Shown in pieces: positions 33,965-42,233 of a DNA stretch of 64,000 nt. The stretch comes from Sulfurimonadaceae bacterium (GTDB lineage Bacteria; Campylobacterota; Campylobacteria; Campylobacterales; Sulfurimonadaceae). Position 1 is the first letter of the stretch; each line of letters begins with the position of its first letter. The notes beneath the pieces are model-generated. The model did not search any database. It saw only the letters and a program-made list of their open reading frames with translations, and had not been told where the DNA came from. The stretch spans positions 34,618 to 98,617 of the forward strand of contig JAQUHB010000008.1 in assembly GCA_028683835.1 (NCBI GenBank), in the 5' to 3' direction. A program made the translations under genes and the position numbers.

Positions 33965-35640
33965 AAAACATTAAAAATACTATGACCAAATATGTGCTAA
34001 CTAGAAATATAGATTCACTTTTAAAAGAGTATGCTACAAATACCTATACTCCCTTAGATAGTTGTGATTTTAACTTGCTTGGGGTTGTTACCTATATAAA
34101 GCATACCGATGAAGAATCTTATACTAAAATCACAGATGACATTTATGAACACTACTCACATCATATAGATAATGTCATTGTGGACAAAATCAATCTCAAT
34201 CAGGTCTACAAAGTCGAACTTTTCAAAATTCTAACGTGTAGTATAAAGCTTGAATATATTGTTAAATACGATGAATTTAAAACCCATCCGAAGCTTATTA
34301 TTTTACCTAATTCTCATCTTCCATATAAAACTATGAAACCTGTAGAAATTTATAAACTTCTTATCAGTGAAATCAATAAAATCAAAGTCAAAGAGAGAAT
34401 ACTTATAAATTTTCACAACAATGAGATGCTTGAAGATCTTAAAAAATTTGTTAGATATTTATATATGGGAAAATTTCTCAAACCTATCCAAATCCTACTT
34501 TTTGAAGGAATTGAACCTGAACTCTCAACACAAAGTCATCTCAATCTTATATTTAAAAATAAAAGCTCTCAAAAACATCAACTCTTTGAAGTAGATATAG
34601 ATGAACTAATCGTGGAGTACAGAAAACCAGTTTATGGATGCAATGGGTTTAACTGCCATGGAAAACAGATAGAACATGGCGAACTTGATAGCAAAAGCAT
34701 GGATCTTAACGTAGATGAGGAGTCTATAGCGGTAATCGAAAAAGAAAATATGCTCATCCTTAAAAGTAAAAAGCGAGGTTTTGTAGATTATCATGACAAT
34801 ACCATCTCGGTCGGTAATGTTGTTAAAGTAGACACAATAAACCGTATCCAATCAAAACTTACTGATACAGAAGACAACGATATAGAAGTTTATATCTCAC
34901 AAAATGATATCACGAAAGACAGTGTTGGAGAGGGTGTAAGGCTCATCTCAGAACGTATACATGTAAGTGGACATACAGGAGCACATTCCCGTTTGGAAGC
35001 TACAGATCTTGTCGTAGACGGGGCGACTCATATGGATTCTACAATCTTTGCAAAAAACGCCGTTATCAATAGGCACAAAGGAACTCTTCGATGTAACAGA
35101 GCGAAAGTCACCTCGCTTGAAGGTGGCAAAATACATGCATCCTATGCCAAAATAGGAACTTGCCTTGGAGGTAGTATCTTTGCTAAAGATGTTGTTATTG
35201 ATCATGTAAAAAATCATCTTATCGTTTATGCTTCAAATTCTATCACCATCAGACTTGTCAGTGGCGAAGACAACCATTTTATCATTGACTATTCGAGAAT
35301 ACCGGTTATTACAAGTGAGTTAAGTCTTATTGAAGCCGATATTGATGATCTAAAATTTAAACTTGAAGAAGAGATAAAGAGAAATGGTACTAATGTAAAA
35401 ACCATTGAAGCCCAAATGAAAGAGTTTAAACTTAAAAAAGAGCTCATTAAAAACTCTGCACTCAACGCAACGATAACAATAAAAAATCCGCTTAATGGCC
35501 TAAATATGATCAAATTTATTTTACCAAATAATGATGAGATCGTTTATAAAACTCTGTCAAAACAATATGAGGAGTTTCATCTTCAAGTCGATGTCGATAA
35601 GATTACACTTCTTCCAGTTGGTATCTCAAAACAACTTTAA
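33961..35640 (+). CDS. FapA/DUF342-family protein
   Basis: The 559-residue protein has the FapA layout. The N-terminal 250 residues are less conserved. The right-handed beta-helix-like repeat region spans about 310-440 (GVRLISERIHVSGHTGAHS, GGKIHASYAKIGTCLGGSIFAKDVVI), then a coiled-coil hairpin (about 450-500) and a beta-rich end. FapA in Vibrio affects flagellar assembly and polarity; members are widespread and usually of unknown activity. The TTG start overlaps the upstream TGA by 4 bases; an ATG seven codons in is the alternative. It is the last gene of the cyclase cassette. Confidence 0.8.
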   Translation: MKNIKNTMTKYVLTRNIDSLLKEYATNTYTPLDSCDFNLLGVVTYIKHTDEESYTKITDDIYEHYSHHIDNVIVDKINLNQVYKVELFKILTCSIKLEYIVKYDEFKTHPKLIILPNSHLPYKTMKPVEIYKLLISEINKIKVKERILINFHNNEMLEDLKKFVRYLYMGKFLKPIQILLFEGIEPELSTQSHLNLIFKNKSSQKHQLFEVDIDELIVEYRKPVYGCNGFNCHGKQIEHGELDSKSMDLNVDEESIAVIEKENMLILKSKKRGFVDYHDNTISVGNVVKVDTINRIQSKLTDTEDNDIEVYISQNDITKDSVGEGVRLISERIHVSGHTGAHSRLEATDLVVDGATHMDSTIFAKNAVINRHKGTLRCNRAKVTSLEGGKIHASYAKIGTCLGGSIFAKDVVIDHVKNHLIVYASNSITIRLVSGEDNHFIIDYSRIPVITSELSLIEADIDDLKFKLEEEIKRNGTNVKTIEAQMKEFKLKKELIKNSALNATITIKNPLNGLNMIKFILPNNDEIVYKTLSKQYEEFHLQVDVDKITLLPVGISKQL

Positions 35641-35737
35641 AATTCTTTTATTCTTTTTTCGAACACATTTTAAGCTTCAAATTTCACTTTTTCATCTCAA
35701 AATAAACCCAGATAAAAAGACTATCACTTTCTTGATA

Positions 35738-35864
35738 ATTTTATACGTTATATCGTATAAAATATACTTAATTTATTATTTATAAACATTTTATTATACA
35801 TTTTATACGTTAAAAAGTATTATATATACATAGTACATAATATTTTATTTTATTTAACGTATAA
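35738..35864 (+). repeat. Operator-like repeats TTATACGTTA upstream of HTH gene
   Basis: Three copies of the 10-mer TTATACGTTA occur in this AT-rich gap: 35741-35750 and 35803-35812 on the + strand and 35855-35864 inverted. The first sits inside a perfect 10-base inverted repeat (ATTTTATACG at 35738-35747, CGTATAAAAT at 35754-35763), and 13 bases (ATTTTATACGTTA) are shared exactly by the first two copies. The last copy is 28 bases before the HTH start. This is the pattern of repressor or autoregulator binding sites; other roles are possible. Confidence 0.65.
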
Positions 35865-35892
35865 TTTAAGCTTTAAACAGTATCATATCGTT

Positions 35893-36135
35893 ATGGAAAT
35901 CGTCGATATATTTAATATCCTTCACAATGCTGTTGAAGCGCGCAATAATGGTAAAAAAATTTCTCAAAAAGAGATGTCACAACAACTTGGCATTCCTATG
36001 AGAACTTATCAAGATTGGCGCCTTGGAAACACAAAGCCGCAAGCTTCAAAAGCAGTGGTACAGATGCTTGGATATTTAGAGGATGATGAAATAATCAGAG
36101 TTGTCAGAAAGATAAATAAACTGGGAGATAATTAG
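35893..36135 (+). CDS. Small helix-turn-helix DNA-binding protein
   Basis: The 80-residue protein has an XRE-type helix-turn-helix in its middle: KKISQKEMSQQLGIPMRTYQDWRLGNTKPQ (about residues 22-51), followed by a helical tail. It is likely a dimeric regulator. The 250 bases upstream hold repeated palindromic sites that it may bind to control its own gene. It is followed without a gap by a small unknown gene, and 340 bases further on by hup. It could also be a prophage-type or toxin-antitoxin-type regulator, but no toxin-like gene is recognisable beside it. Confidence 0.8.
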   Translation: MEIVDIFNILHNAVEARNNGKKISQKEMSQQLGIPMRTYQDWRLGNTKPQASKAVVQMLGYLEDDEIIRVVRKINKLGDN

Positions 36136-36369
36136 ATGAATACATTGACTGAAAAAGAAAGAAACGGCTTAGAAGAAGTGTTTAATGCAATCCATTCGGA
36201 TAAAACAAAATATTCAATAAGTGCATATCTTGCATCGTTTTTACTCATCGATAAAAGCAATTTCAAGGCAAAAGTAATGACTCGTTCACTCAAAAACACT
36301 CTTAAATTAGACAAATTATCACTATTTTTGACCAATTATGCAAAAAAGAAGAAAAATTTAAGCAAATAA
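36136..36369 (+). CDS. Small unknown protein co-translated with HTH regulator
   Basis: The 77-residue protein starts on the base after the HTH gene stop. It is basic towards its end (YAKKKKNLSK) and mostly helical, with no signal peptide or membrane segment. The segment SISAYLASFLLIDKSNFKAKVMTRSL is the most conserved-looking part. It is not recognised. Zero spacing implies translational coupling with the regulator, so it may be an accessory or antagonist factor; that is inference. Confidence 0.65.
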   Translation: MNTLTEKERNGLEEVFNAIHSDKTKYSISAYLASFLLIDKSNFKAKVMTRSLKNTLKLDKLSLFLTNYAKKKKNLSK

Positions 36370-36393
36370 ATTATAAAGTACAACTAGCTGAAT

Positions 36394-36426
36394 CACTTGC
36401 AAGTGCCTTCAATACTTACTTTGAAG
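36394..36426 (+). promoter_or_regulatory. Two inverted repeats upstream of hup
   Basis: CACTTGCAAGTG (36394-36405) is a perfect 12-base palindrome, followed by CTTCAA-N8-TTGAAG (36407-36426). Together they lie 47-79 bases before the hup ATG, where an operator or a terminator of the previous unit would sit. Confidence 0.4.
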
Positions 36427-36472
36427 CAATTTGTAGTGTATCGCAATCTTCAGATAAATCAAGGGTGTATTT

Positions 36473-36757
36473 ATGAATAAAGCACAATTCGTTGAATTAG
36501 TTCAAAAAAATGGTAATTATAAAACTAAAGTTGAAGCAGAAAATGCTATCAAGGCTTTTACTGAAGCGGTAACAGAAGCATTAGTTGCTAAAGAAGATGT
36601 GTCTCTAGTTGGATTTGGTAGTTTTGGTGCTGCACTTCAAAAAGGAAAAAGCGGTAAAGTTCCAGGAACTGATAAAACTTATACAACTCAAGATAAAGTT
36701 GTTCCTAAATTTAAAGCTGGAAAAGGTCTTAAAGACCGCGTTTCTGAAGGTAAATAA
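36473..36757 (+). CDS. hup: HU-family DNA-binding protein
   Basis: The 94-residue protein is a typical DNABII protein: an N-terminal helical dimer part (MNKAQFVELVQKNGNYKTKVEAE), then VSLVGFGSFGAAL near 44-56 and the DNA-minor-groove arm region to the C-terminal KAGKGLKDRV. The conserved proline of the arm appears in KSGKVPGTDKTY. It compacts and bends DNA. RBS (AAGGG) lies before the ATG and a strong hairpin terminator follows 10 bases after the stop, so it is a single-gene unit. Confidence 0.95.
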   Translation: MNKAQFVELVQKNGNYKTKVEAENAIKAFTEAVTEALVAKEDVSLVGFGSFGAALQKGKSGKVPGTDKTYTTQDKVVPKFKAGKGLKDRVSEGK

Positions 36758-36767
36758 TTTATCTTAT

Positions 36768-36801
36768 GCCTCTCAGGTTGAGAGGCGTGCTTCTTCTTCT
36801 A
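36768..36801 (+). terminator. Rho-independent-type terminator of hup
   Basis: GCCTCTCA (36768-36775) pairs perfectly with TGAGAGGC (36779-36786) around a 3-base loop, followed by a T/C-rich stretch. It lies just after the hup stop. The rest of the gap to msrB is AT-rich without an ORF. Confidence 0.7.
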
Positions 36802-36994
36802 GATATCAGTTCTCTTTTTAATTACTTTTTTATCTTTCGCTCTCTTTTGTAAACTATTTTTTTAATATACTCAACTTTTTTTACTTAAAATCCTAAAAAT
36901 ATAGAAAAAAATAGACCTAATTTTATATTTTCAAGAGCGAACAAGAAAACATTTGTACTATACGCTCAAGATTACATTAAAATGGAACACTCAT

Positions 36995-37387
36995 ATGGAT
37001 AAGATCAAAAAAACAGATAAACAATGGCAGGCGCAACTCTCACCTGAAGCCTATAGCGTATGCAGAGAACATGGGACAGAAGCTCCTTTTAGTGGAGAGT
37101 ATTATAACTTTAAAGGCAACGGAATTTATACCTGCGTTTGCTGCGGAGAAAAGCTCTTTGACAGTGAAACAAAATTTGATTCAGGAACGGGCTGGCCAAG
37201 TTTTTATGAAAGTATTGAAGAAGAAGCTATCACGGAGATTAAAGACAAATCATTTGGTATGTTGCGTGTTGAAGTGAGATGTTCGAAATGTGATGCCCAT
37301 CTTGGACATGTCTTTAGTGATGGACCAGAACCTACGGGACTACGATACTGCATCAACTCAGTGTGTTTGGAGTTTGAAGAAAAATAA
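36995..37387 (+). CDS. msrB: Peptide methionine-R-sulfoxide reductase
   Basis: The protein is 130 residues from the ATG at 36995; an in-frame TTG 14 codons earlier has no RBS and adds non-conserved sequence. Zinc ligands CVCC (near residue 42) and CSKC (near 91), the [13 protein letters not shown] motif, the [10 protein letters not shown] segment and the catalytic cysteine in [13 protein letters not shown] are all visible. It reduces methionine-R-sulfoxide in oxidised proteins using thioredoxin. No signal peptide is present, so it is cytoplasmic, and no msrA fusion is seen. Confidence 0.94.
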   Translation: MDKIKKTDKQWQAQLSPEAYSVCREHGTEAPFSGEYYNFKGNGIYTCVCCGEKLFDSETKFDSGTGWPSFYESIEEEAITEIKDKSFGMLRVEVRCSKCDAHLGHVFSDGPEPTGLRYCINSVCLEFEEK

Positions 37388-37425
37388 TAGTTAGAGCAGA
37401 CTTTTTGATTGTCTTACTTCTTTGC

Positions 37426-37431
37426 TATAAT
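37426..37431 (+). promoter_or_regulatory. Probable -10 element of the cyclophilin gene
   Basis: Perfect TATAAT (in TGCTATAAT, an extended form) 26 bases before the ATG at 37457, with the ribosome binding site GGAGAA in between. Confidence 0.6.
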
Positions 37432-37456
37432 ACGCAAAAAAATGGAGAACACAAAT

Positions 37457-37990
37457 ATGAATAAAATCATAGTGATATTAATTATGGGGTTTACGTTCCT
37501 TTTTGCGGCAAATCCTATTGTAGTTTTAGAAACAACTCAAGGCAAGATAGAACTTGAACTCTATCCAAATGCAGCACCAAAAGCCGTTGAAAACTTTACA
37601 AAACATGTCAAAGACGGCTATTATAACCACATCGCTTTTCATAGAATCATCCGTAACTTTATGATTCAAGGCGGCGATCCGACAGAAACTGGACGCGGTG
37701 GTGAATCTATCTGGCACAAACCTTTTAATGATGAGTTTAAACAGGGGTATGCATTTGATGATGCAGGTGTTTTAGCTATGGCAAATGCTGGTCCAAACAC
37801 AAACGGAAGCCAGTTTTTCATCACAACAGCGCGTGCTGGATTTTTAAATGGCGGTTATACCATTTTTGGACATGTGATCGGCCCCATGGATGCATTGAAG
37901 AAATTAAATGTAGTTGCAACTTCAGGTCAAAATGGCGGAGATCGTCCTCTAGAACGCCAAGAAATCATTAAAGCGTATCTCAAAAAATAA
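37457..37990 (+). CDS. Periplasmic cyclophilin-type peptidyl-prolyl isomerase
   Basis: The product is 177 residues from the ATG at 37457, which has a good RBS (GGAGAA). A short signal peptide ([16 protein letters not shown]) precedes the cyclophilin fold: [21 protein letters not shown] near residues 56-76 with the catalytic Arg, and [16 protein letters not shown] near 106-121. It catalyses proline cis-trans isomerisation in the periplasm. The ORF can be extended 16 codons upstream but that adds no signal-like sequence and no RBS. It is followed 5 bases later by the outer membrane protein gene, which may be a client. Confidence 0.9.
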   Translation: MNKIIVILIMGFTFLFAANPIVVLETTQGKIELELYPNAAPKAVENFTKHVKDGYYNHIAFHRIIRNFMIQGGDPTETGRGGESIWHKPFNDEFKQGYAFDDAGVLAMANAGPNTNGSQFFITTARAGFLNGGYTIFGHVIGPMDALKKLNVVATSGQNGGDRPLERQEIIKAYLKK

Positions 37991-37995
37991 TTTTA

Positions 37996-38913
37996 ATGCT
38001 TCGTTTTTTTCTCCTCTGCTCTTTTGTATTTGTAACTCTTTTTGCAAAAACAACCGAGGAGATAATTCAAGACAGCCATCTTGCAAATATCAATGCAATA
38101 CTTATTTTCACATCCCAAGATGCCGTCACTTCTGGCACTTACCGTTTTAGTAATATTGGTGCAAGCATTGATATCTACCATCTTCCCTTTACTTATCATT
38201 TCAAATCCACACACGACTACAACTACTTTTTAGTAGGCAATGCAGGTTATAGTAGAGCCTATATCACAAACCCTGCAACACCTTACAATGGTACAGTTCT
38301 TGACTACAATAGTGATCTTAGAACATATACATTCGGACTTGGAGGAGGAATGCGCTATAACTTTAGTAAAAGTGCTTCTCTTTTAGGTGGGATGGAAGTT
38401 ATCTATTCCCGTTCTGGCAACAGTGTCACAACAAATAAAGACAGCGTCGACAGCGCTGTCGGAAATCTTTTTAACAAAAACTATAATGAAAATATTACAT
38501 ACAAGATTTTTGCTCTTGGAGAATATAGACCTATAATCTATAATTTTAAACCTTATATTTCTGTGGGTTACAAGCTTTACCAAACGAAGAGCAGTATTGA
38601 TGTCAACTCACTCAGATCTTTTTCTACTCAGTCAAATGTCACTACCTTTACCATGGGTACTGAAACTCCAAAACTCTATCAATTAGATGAAAAATATATC
38701 ACTCTTGAAGGCTATTTTAACAGTAACTATCTTGGTGGAGATATCCAAAAAAGTGTGGAGTTTGACAATTATGAAACATTTGGAATCATTACATATCTCT
38801 ATACACCAGAGACACCTAAATTTGCTAAAAGATTTTTTTTGGAAGCCAGTACGGTAAGATCGCGCGGCCTTGAAGGGTATAATATTGGAGTAGGTTTTAG
38901 CGCAGATTTTTAG
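37996..38913 (+). CDS. Probable outer membrane beta-barrel protein
   Basis: The 305-residue protein has a signal peptide (LRFFLLCSFVFVTLFA) and then alternating polar/aromatic strands typical of a beta-barrel (for example YTFGLGGGMRYNFS, YKIFALGEYRPI, ISVGYKLYQT), ending with YNIGVGFSADF, whose terminal phenylalanine fits the BAM recognition signal. No family name is evident. It is close to a periplasmic isomerase gene upstream and the two are probably co-transcribed. The role could be a porin or a small autotransporter-like barrel. Confidence 0.7.
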   Translation: MLRFFLLCSFVFVTLFAKTTEEIIQDSHLANINAILIFTSQDAVTSGTYRFSNIGASIDIYHLPFTYHFKSTHDYNYFLVGNAGYSRAYITNPATPYNGTVLDYNSDLRTYTFGLGGGMRYNFSKSASLLGGMEVIYSRSGNSVTTNKDSVDSAVGNLFNKNYNENITYKIFALGEYRPIIYNFKPYISVGYKLYQTKSSIDVNSLRSFSTQSNVTTFTMGTETPKLYQLDEKYITLEGYFNSNYLGGDIQKSVEFDNYETFGIITYLYTPETPKFAKRFFLEASTVRSRGLEGYNIGVGFSADF

Positions 38914-38931
38914 ATCCGCACTTTTTTCTTT

Positions 38932-39264
38932 TTACTCTTCCGTATATTGAGTTTGATTGAATTGCTTCATTCTCACAGGATAACGAAGTTTATCTTGACG
39001 CATTTTTTTGTAGAGTTTTTCTTTCATCTCGGTCAATGTTTGTGTGTCAACTTCAAAATAACTCATCATTTCGCCATCACTCACATTAGCACTGTCCATC
39101 GTAAAAAGTCTTAACTCTTTTTTCGTCAATTTTCTTTTTAAAAGTGCGTATAACTCCTGCTCATCATCCATAATAATCGCCGCATCTACCGCGTAAAACT
39201 TACTTAAAACTTCTCTCATTGTAATATCTTTGTGATATTGTTTCCACACTGAATTTTCTAACAT
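38932..39264 (-). CDS. Conserved small protein upstream-coupled to serB (HTH-like)
   Basis: The 110-residue soluble protein is charged and helical. Its middle (LYALLKRKLTKKELRLF, then a short turn and DTQTLTEMKEKLYKKMRQDKLR) looks like a sigma region 4 or similar helix-turn-helix, but this is weak. It lies 8 bases after serB in the same direction and is likely co-transcribed. It has no signal peptide. I do not recognise a named family. Confidence 0.65.
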   Translation of the reverse strand: MLENSVWKQYHKDITMREVLSKFYAVDAAIIMDDEQELYALLKRKLTKKELRLFTMDSANVSDGEMMSYFEVDTQTLTEMKEKLYKKMRQDKLRYPVRMKQFNQTQYTEE

Positions 39265-39272
39265 TGTTTTCC

Positions 39273-39893
39273 TTATATTTTTTCTAAGATCTGTGTCAAA
39301 TCTTTTGTTTCTACGATGATCGTAGCCTCTTTTTTAAGAATCTCTTTTGCACAAAACGCCACTCTCGTACCGGCATGAGCAAACATGGAAAGATCGTTTG
39401 CTCCATCTCCGACCACCATCGTCTCCGCTTCGCTTACATGTAAGAGGTTTTGAAGACGGATAAGCATATCTCCCTTGGAGAAGTTAAACATCATATCTCC
39501 GCCTACAAGTCCTGTTAAAAGCCCATCCTTGTGATGCAGTGCATTTGAAAAATCTGCGTCATAACCTAAAATATCTTTTGCATATGTCGTCGCCGTTCGA
39601 AATCCGCCGCTAAAGCACACAACATTCATTCCGCGCGCTTTTAGCTCTTTGATCGTTTCTATCGCTCCATTCATGTATGGCAAAGAGTGACTGATCTCTT
39701 CAACTTTTTTGTACGGTAAGCCTTTTAAAAGAGAAACTCTTTCTTGAAGACTCTCAAAAAAGTCAAGTTCTCCGTTCATTGCGCGCTCGGTAATAAGTGA
39801 AACTCTCTCGCCGATACCGAGCTCCTTTGCAAAAAAATCTATCGTTTCCCCATCCATCAATGTCGAATCAAAATCAAATACAGCCAACTTCAT
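39273..39893 (-). CDS. serB: Phosphoserine phosphatase
   Basis: The 206-residue HAD-family protein has the nucleophile motif FDFDSTLMD at the start, GFRTATTYA/CFSGG near 95-104 (motif II), a lysine near 139, and VVGDGANDLSMFAHAG near 162 (motif III/IV). It hydrolyses phosphoserine, the last step of serine synthesis. The length is right for the single-domain form without an ACT domain. It is divergent from metF; the two share a 54-base promoter region. Confidence 0.93.
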   Translation of the reverse strand: MKLAVFDFDSTLMDGETIDFFAKELGIGERVSLITERAMNGELDFFESLQERVSLLKGLPYKKVEEISHSLPYMNGAIETIKELKARGMNVVCFSGGFRTATTYAKDILGYDADFSNALHHKDGLLTGLVGGDMMFNFSKGDMLIRLQNLLHVSEAETMVVGDGANDLSMFAHAGTRVAFCAKEILKKEATIIVETKDLTQILEKI

Positions 39894-39912
39894 AAATTCT
39901 ACTCACTTTAGT

Positions 39913-39918
39913 TATAAT
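39913..39918 (+). promoter_or_regulatory. Probable -10 element of metF
   Basis: Perfect TATAAT 29 bases before the TTG start chosen for metF. A second -10-like TACAAT at 39929-39934 overlaps the alternative ATG at 39933. Confidence 0.45.
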
Positions 39919-39947
39919 TACGCAATTATACAATGTTAGGAATCTAT

Positions 39948-40859
39948 TTGTTTACGCAACTTTTAAATAAACTTAAAAACTCTAGCTACATCACACTTGA
40001 AACCACTCCGGGGCACTCTCCGAAATTTTCAAATGTTATAGAAAAGCTCGATTCTCTTGGACTGGATAAACTCGTTGATGGATTTTCTACAACGGACAAT
40101 CCACTTGCAAAGCTAAAATATAATGCGCTCTTTGCAGCTAAGATGCTTCAAGACAGATTTGGCAAACCCGTCATAGCAACCATGAGCATGAGAGACAGAA
40201 ATATCATAGCCCTTCAGTCTGACCTTCTTGGAGCGAATGAGGTGGATGTTCGAGCTATTTTAACTCTTACGGGAGATCCAGCAAAACTCTCGGATCAACC
40301 GCATGCCAAAGGGGTTTTTGAGGGTGACAGTACTCTACTCTTGGATATTATCGCTTGTTTTAATTCTTCCATAGATTATGCCGGAAAACCTTTTAACATC
40401 AAACCTGAGCCGATCTACCCTTTTGGAGTCGTAAACTCATACGCAAAAAATCCAAAGACTTTGCAAAAAAAGATACAAAAAAAGATTGCCAAAGGCGCGC
40501 TTGGCATCATCACGCAGCCGGTGTATGACCTTGAAAACACCAAACTTCTTTTGGAACTGATGGAAAATGCGAAAAAAGAATCTGGAATAGGAGAAGCTGA
40601 CTCGACTTTGATTTTAGGTATTTTTCCTATCACCAAACTTCGTACTGCCCAATTCTTGGCTTCGCATGTTCCGGGTATCGATGTGCCGGACATCTGGATA
40701 GAAAAGCTCAGACGTGCAAATGAGATATCCCCAGAAGAAGAATACAAAGTGGGCTTTGAACTGAGTAAAGAGCTTTTTGAATCCATCAAAGAGATTCATC
40801 CGAAAATCCACCTAATGACGGCAAATCAGTTTGAGATTGCAAAAGATATATTGCTATAG
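39948..40859 (+). CDS. metF: Methylenetetrahydrofolate reductase-like protein
   Basis: The protein is about 303 residues with a TIM-barrel of the MTHFR family: SYITLETTPG near the start (catalytic Glu), VIATMSMRDRNIIAL near 75, AILTLTGDPAK near 105 and the KGALGIITQPVYD stretch near 185. It reduces methylene-THF to methyl-THF for methionine synthesis. The sequence diverges from classic MetF, so a related corrinoid-type or folate enzyme is possible. I prefer TTG at 39948, with AGGA 7 bases upstream; the ATG at 39933 lies inside a -10-like box and has no RBS. The gene precedes serS by about 100 bases. Confidence 0.82.
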   Translation: MFTQLLNKLKNSSYITLETTPGHSPKFSNVIEKLDSLGLDKLVDGFSTTDNPLAKLKYNALFAAKMLQDRFGKPVIATMSMRDRNIIALQSDLLGANEVDVRAILTLTGDPAKLSDQPHAKGVFEGDSTLLLDIIACFNSSIDYAGKPFNIKPEPIYPFGVVNSYAKNPKTLQKKIQKKIAKGALGIITQPVYDLENTKLLLELMENAKKESGIGEADSTLILGIFPITKLRTAQFLASHVPGIDVPDIWIEKLRRANEISPEEEYKVGFELSKELFESIKEIHPKIHLMTANQFEIAKDILL

Positions 40860-40868
40860 ATTTTATCT

Positions 40869-40934
40869 GCCTTCAAAAGGCAAGCTTTAGTGCCTAAGCG
40901 GCTAGCGTAGTGAAATGGGCTTTGCGCATTTCAC
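40869..40934 (+). promoter_or_regulatory. serS leader with two stem-loops
   Basis: GCCTT/AAGGC (40869-40881) and GTGAAATG/CATTTCAC (40910-40917 with 40927-40934) form two short stems between metF and serS. They may be a weak metF terminator and a serS leader structure. No T-box specifier or anti-terminator consensus is recognisable. Confidence 0.35.
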
Positions 40935-40963
40935 GTTTAAAACTTTATTTAATAAGGGAAGAA

Positions 40964-42208
40964 ATGATTGATTTAAAACTACTGCAAAAAGATTTTGATA
41001 ATGTTTCAGCACAGCTCAAACGCAAAGGTGTTGATGAAGAGTTACTCGCTGATCTAAAAGCGAAAAATGAAGCGCTTAAAGTTGCTAAAATGGCTTACGA
41101 AGCAGCGCAGGCTGCACAAAATGAGATGAGCAAACTCTTTGGACAGTATATGAGAGAGAAAAAAGATGTTACTGAGCTCAAAGAAAAAGTGGATGCCAAC
41201 AAGATAAAGGTCACTGAACTTTTAGATGTGCAAAGAGAAGCAGAAGAAGCACTCGTCATCCGCGCGATGGCTGTTCCAAATCTTCCAGATGAGAATGTTC
41301 CAGATGGCGAAGATGAAGAGAGCAATGTGGAACTGAAAAAAGTTTTGACGCCTCGTGAGTTTAGCTTTATCCCAAAAGAGCATTGGGAACTTGCAGAACA
41401 AAACGGTTGGATCGACTTTGAACGCGGTGTAAAACTTGCAAAAAGCAGATTTAGCGTCATCAACGGTCAGGGTGCAAAACTCGAGCGCGCACTTATAAAC
41501 TTTATGCTAGATTTCAATGAAAAACGTGGGTTTAACGAAGTAAGCGTGCCTCAGATCGTCAACCGTACAGCATTAGAAGGCACCGGACAGCTTCCAAAAT
41601 TTGAGGAAGACTTGTACAAAATTGACGGCGATGAGCTTTACCTTATCCCGACATCCGAAGTACCTTTGACAAATCTCTACCAAGATGAGATCATTCCCGC
41701 CGACGAACTTCCAATAAAAATGACAGCACACACGGCATGTTTTAGAAAAGAAGCGGGAAGTGCAGGACGTGACGTTCGCGGCATCATCCGTCAGCACCAG
41801 TTTCACAAAGTAGAACTCGTCTCCATCACAAAACCTGAAGAAAGTGACAAAATATTTGATGAGATGGTCGCGTGCGCATCTGATTTATTGACAGTACTAG
41901 AGCTTCCGCATAGACTTGTCACTTTATGTACCGGTGATCTTGGTTTTGGCGCGGCAAAAACTGTGGATTTAGAAGTTTGGCTTCCAGGACAAGCAACTTA
42001 CCGCGAAATCTCTTCTGTTTCAAACACTAGAGATTTTCAAGCAAGACGCGCAAAAATCCGCTTTAAAGATGGCAAAGCAAACACCCTCGTACACACGCTA
42101 AACGGCTCATCTCTAGCAGTTGGTAGAACGATGGTAGCCATCATGGAAAACTTCCAAAATGAAGATGGAACTATTAATATTCCTGAAGCTTTAAAAGCTT
42201 ACATGTAA
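40964..42208 (+). CDS. serS: Seryl-tRNA synthetase
   Basis: The 414-residue product, from the ATG at 40964 with RBS AAGGG, has the N-terminal tRNA-binding coiled coil (residues 1-110), and the class II motifs: motif 2 ([26 protein letters not shown] near 265-290) and motif 3 ([24 protein letters not shown] near 378-401), with the TSEVPL serine-site loop near 230. It charges tRNA-Ser. An upstream in-frame start at 40910 would add non-conserved residues. In C. jejuni and H. pylori this gene is adjacent to the PflB gene; here the PflB-like gene is about 4.8 kb downstream. Confidence 0.97.
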   Translation: MIDLKLLQKDFDNVSAQLKRKGVDEELLADLKAKNEALKVAKMAYEAAQAAQNEMSKLFGQYMREKKDVTELKEKVDANKIKVTELLDVQREAEEALVIRAMAVPNLPDENVPDGEDEESNVELKKVLTPREFSFIPKEHWELAEQNGWIDFERGVKLAKSRFSVINGQGAKLERALINFMLDFNEKRGFNEVSVPQIVNRTALEGTGQLPKFEEDLYKIDGDELYLIPTSEVPLTNLYQDEIIPADELPIKMTAHTACFRKEAGSAGRDVRGIIRQHQFHKVELVSITKPEESDKIFDEMVACASDLLTVLELPHRLVTLCTGDLGFGAAKTVDLEVWLPGQATYREISSVSNTRDFQARRAKIRFKDGKANTLVHTLNGSSLAVGRTMVAIMENFQNEDGTINIPEALKAYM

Positions 42209-42213
42209 CAAAG

Positions 42214-42233
42214 TAGGCAGATTCAACTGCCTA
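42214..42233. terminator. Bidirectional terminator between serS and rsuA
   Basis: TAGGCAG (42214-42220) and CTGCCTA (42227-42233) form a 7-pair stem with a 6-base loop between the two converging genes, touching the rsuA stop. No clear T run follows on either side. Confidence 0.5.

Noticed and set aside
35641..35892. Replication origin (iteron or DnaA-box cluster)
   Set aside because: The repeats are not DnaA boxes (TTATCCACA-like), no dnaA or dnaN gene is near, and the gap is short; an operator cluster is simpler.
35893..36369. Toxin-antitoxin pair (HTH antitoxin with small toxin)
   Set aside because: The second protein shows no toxin-family motif and gene order alone is not enough.
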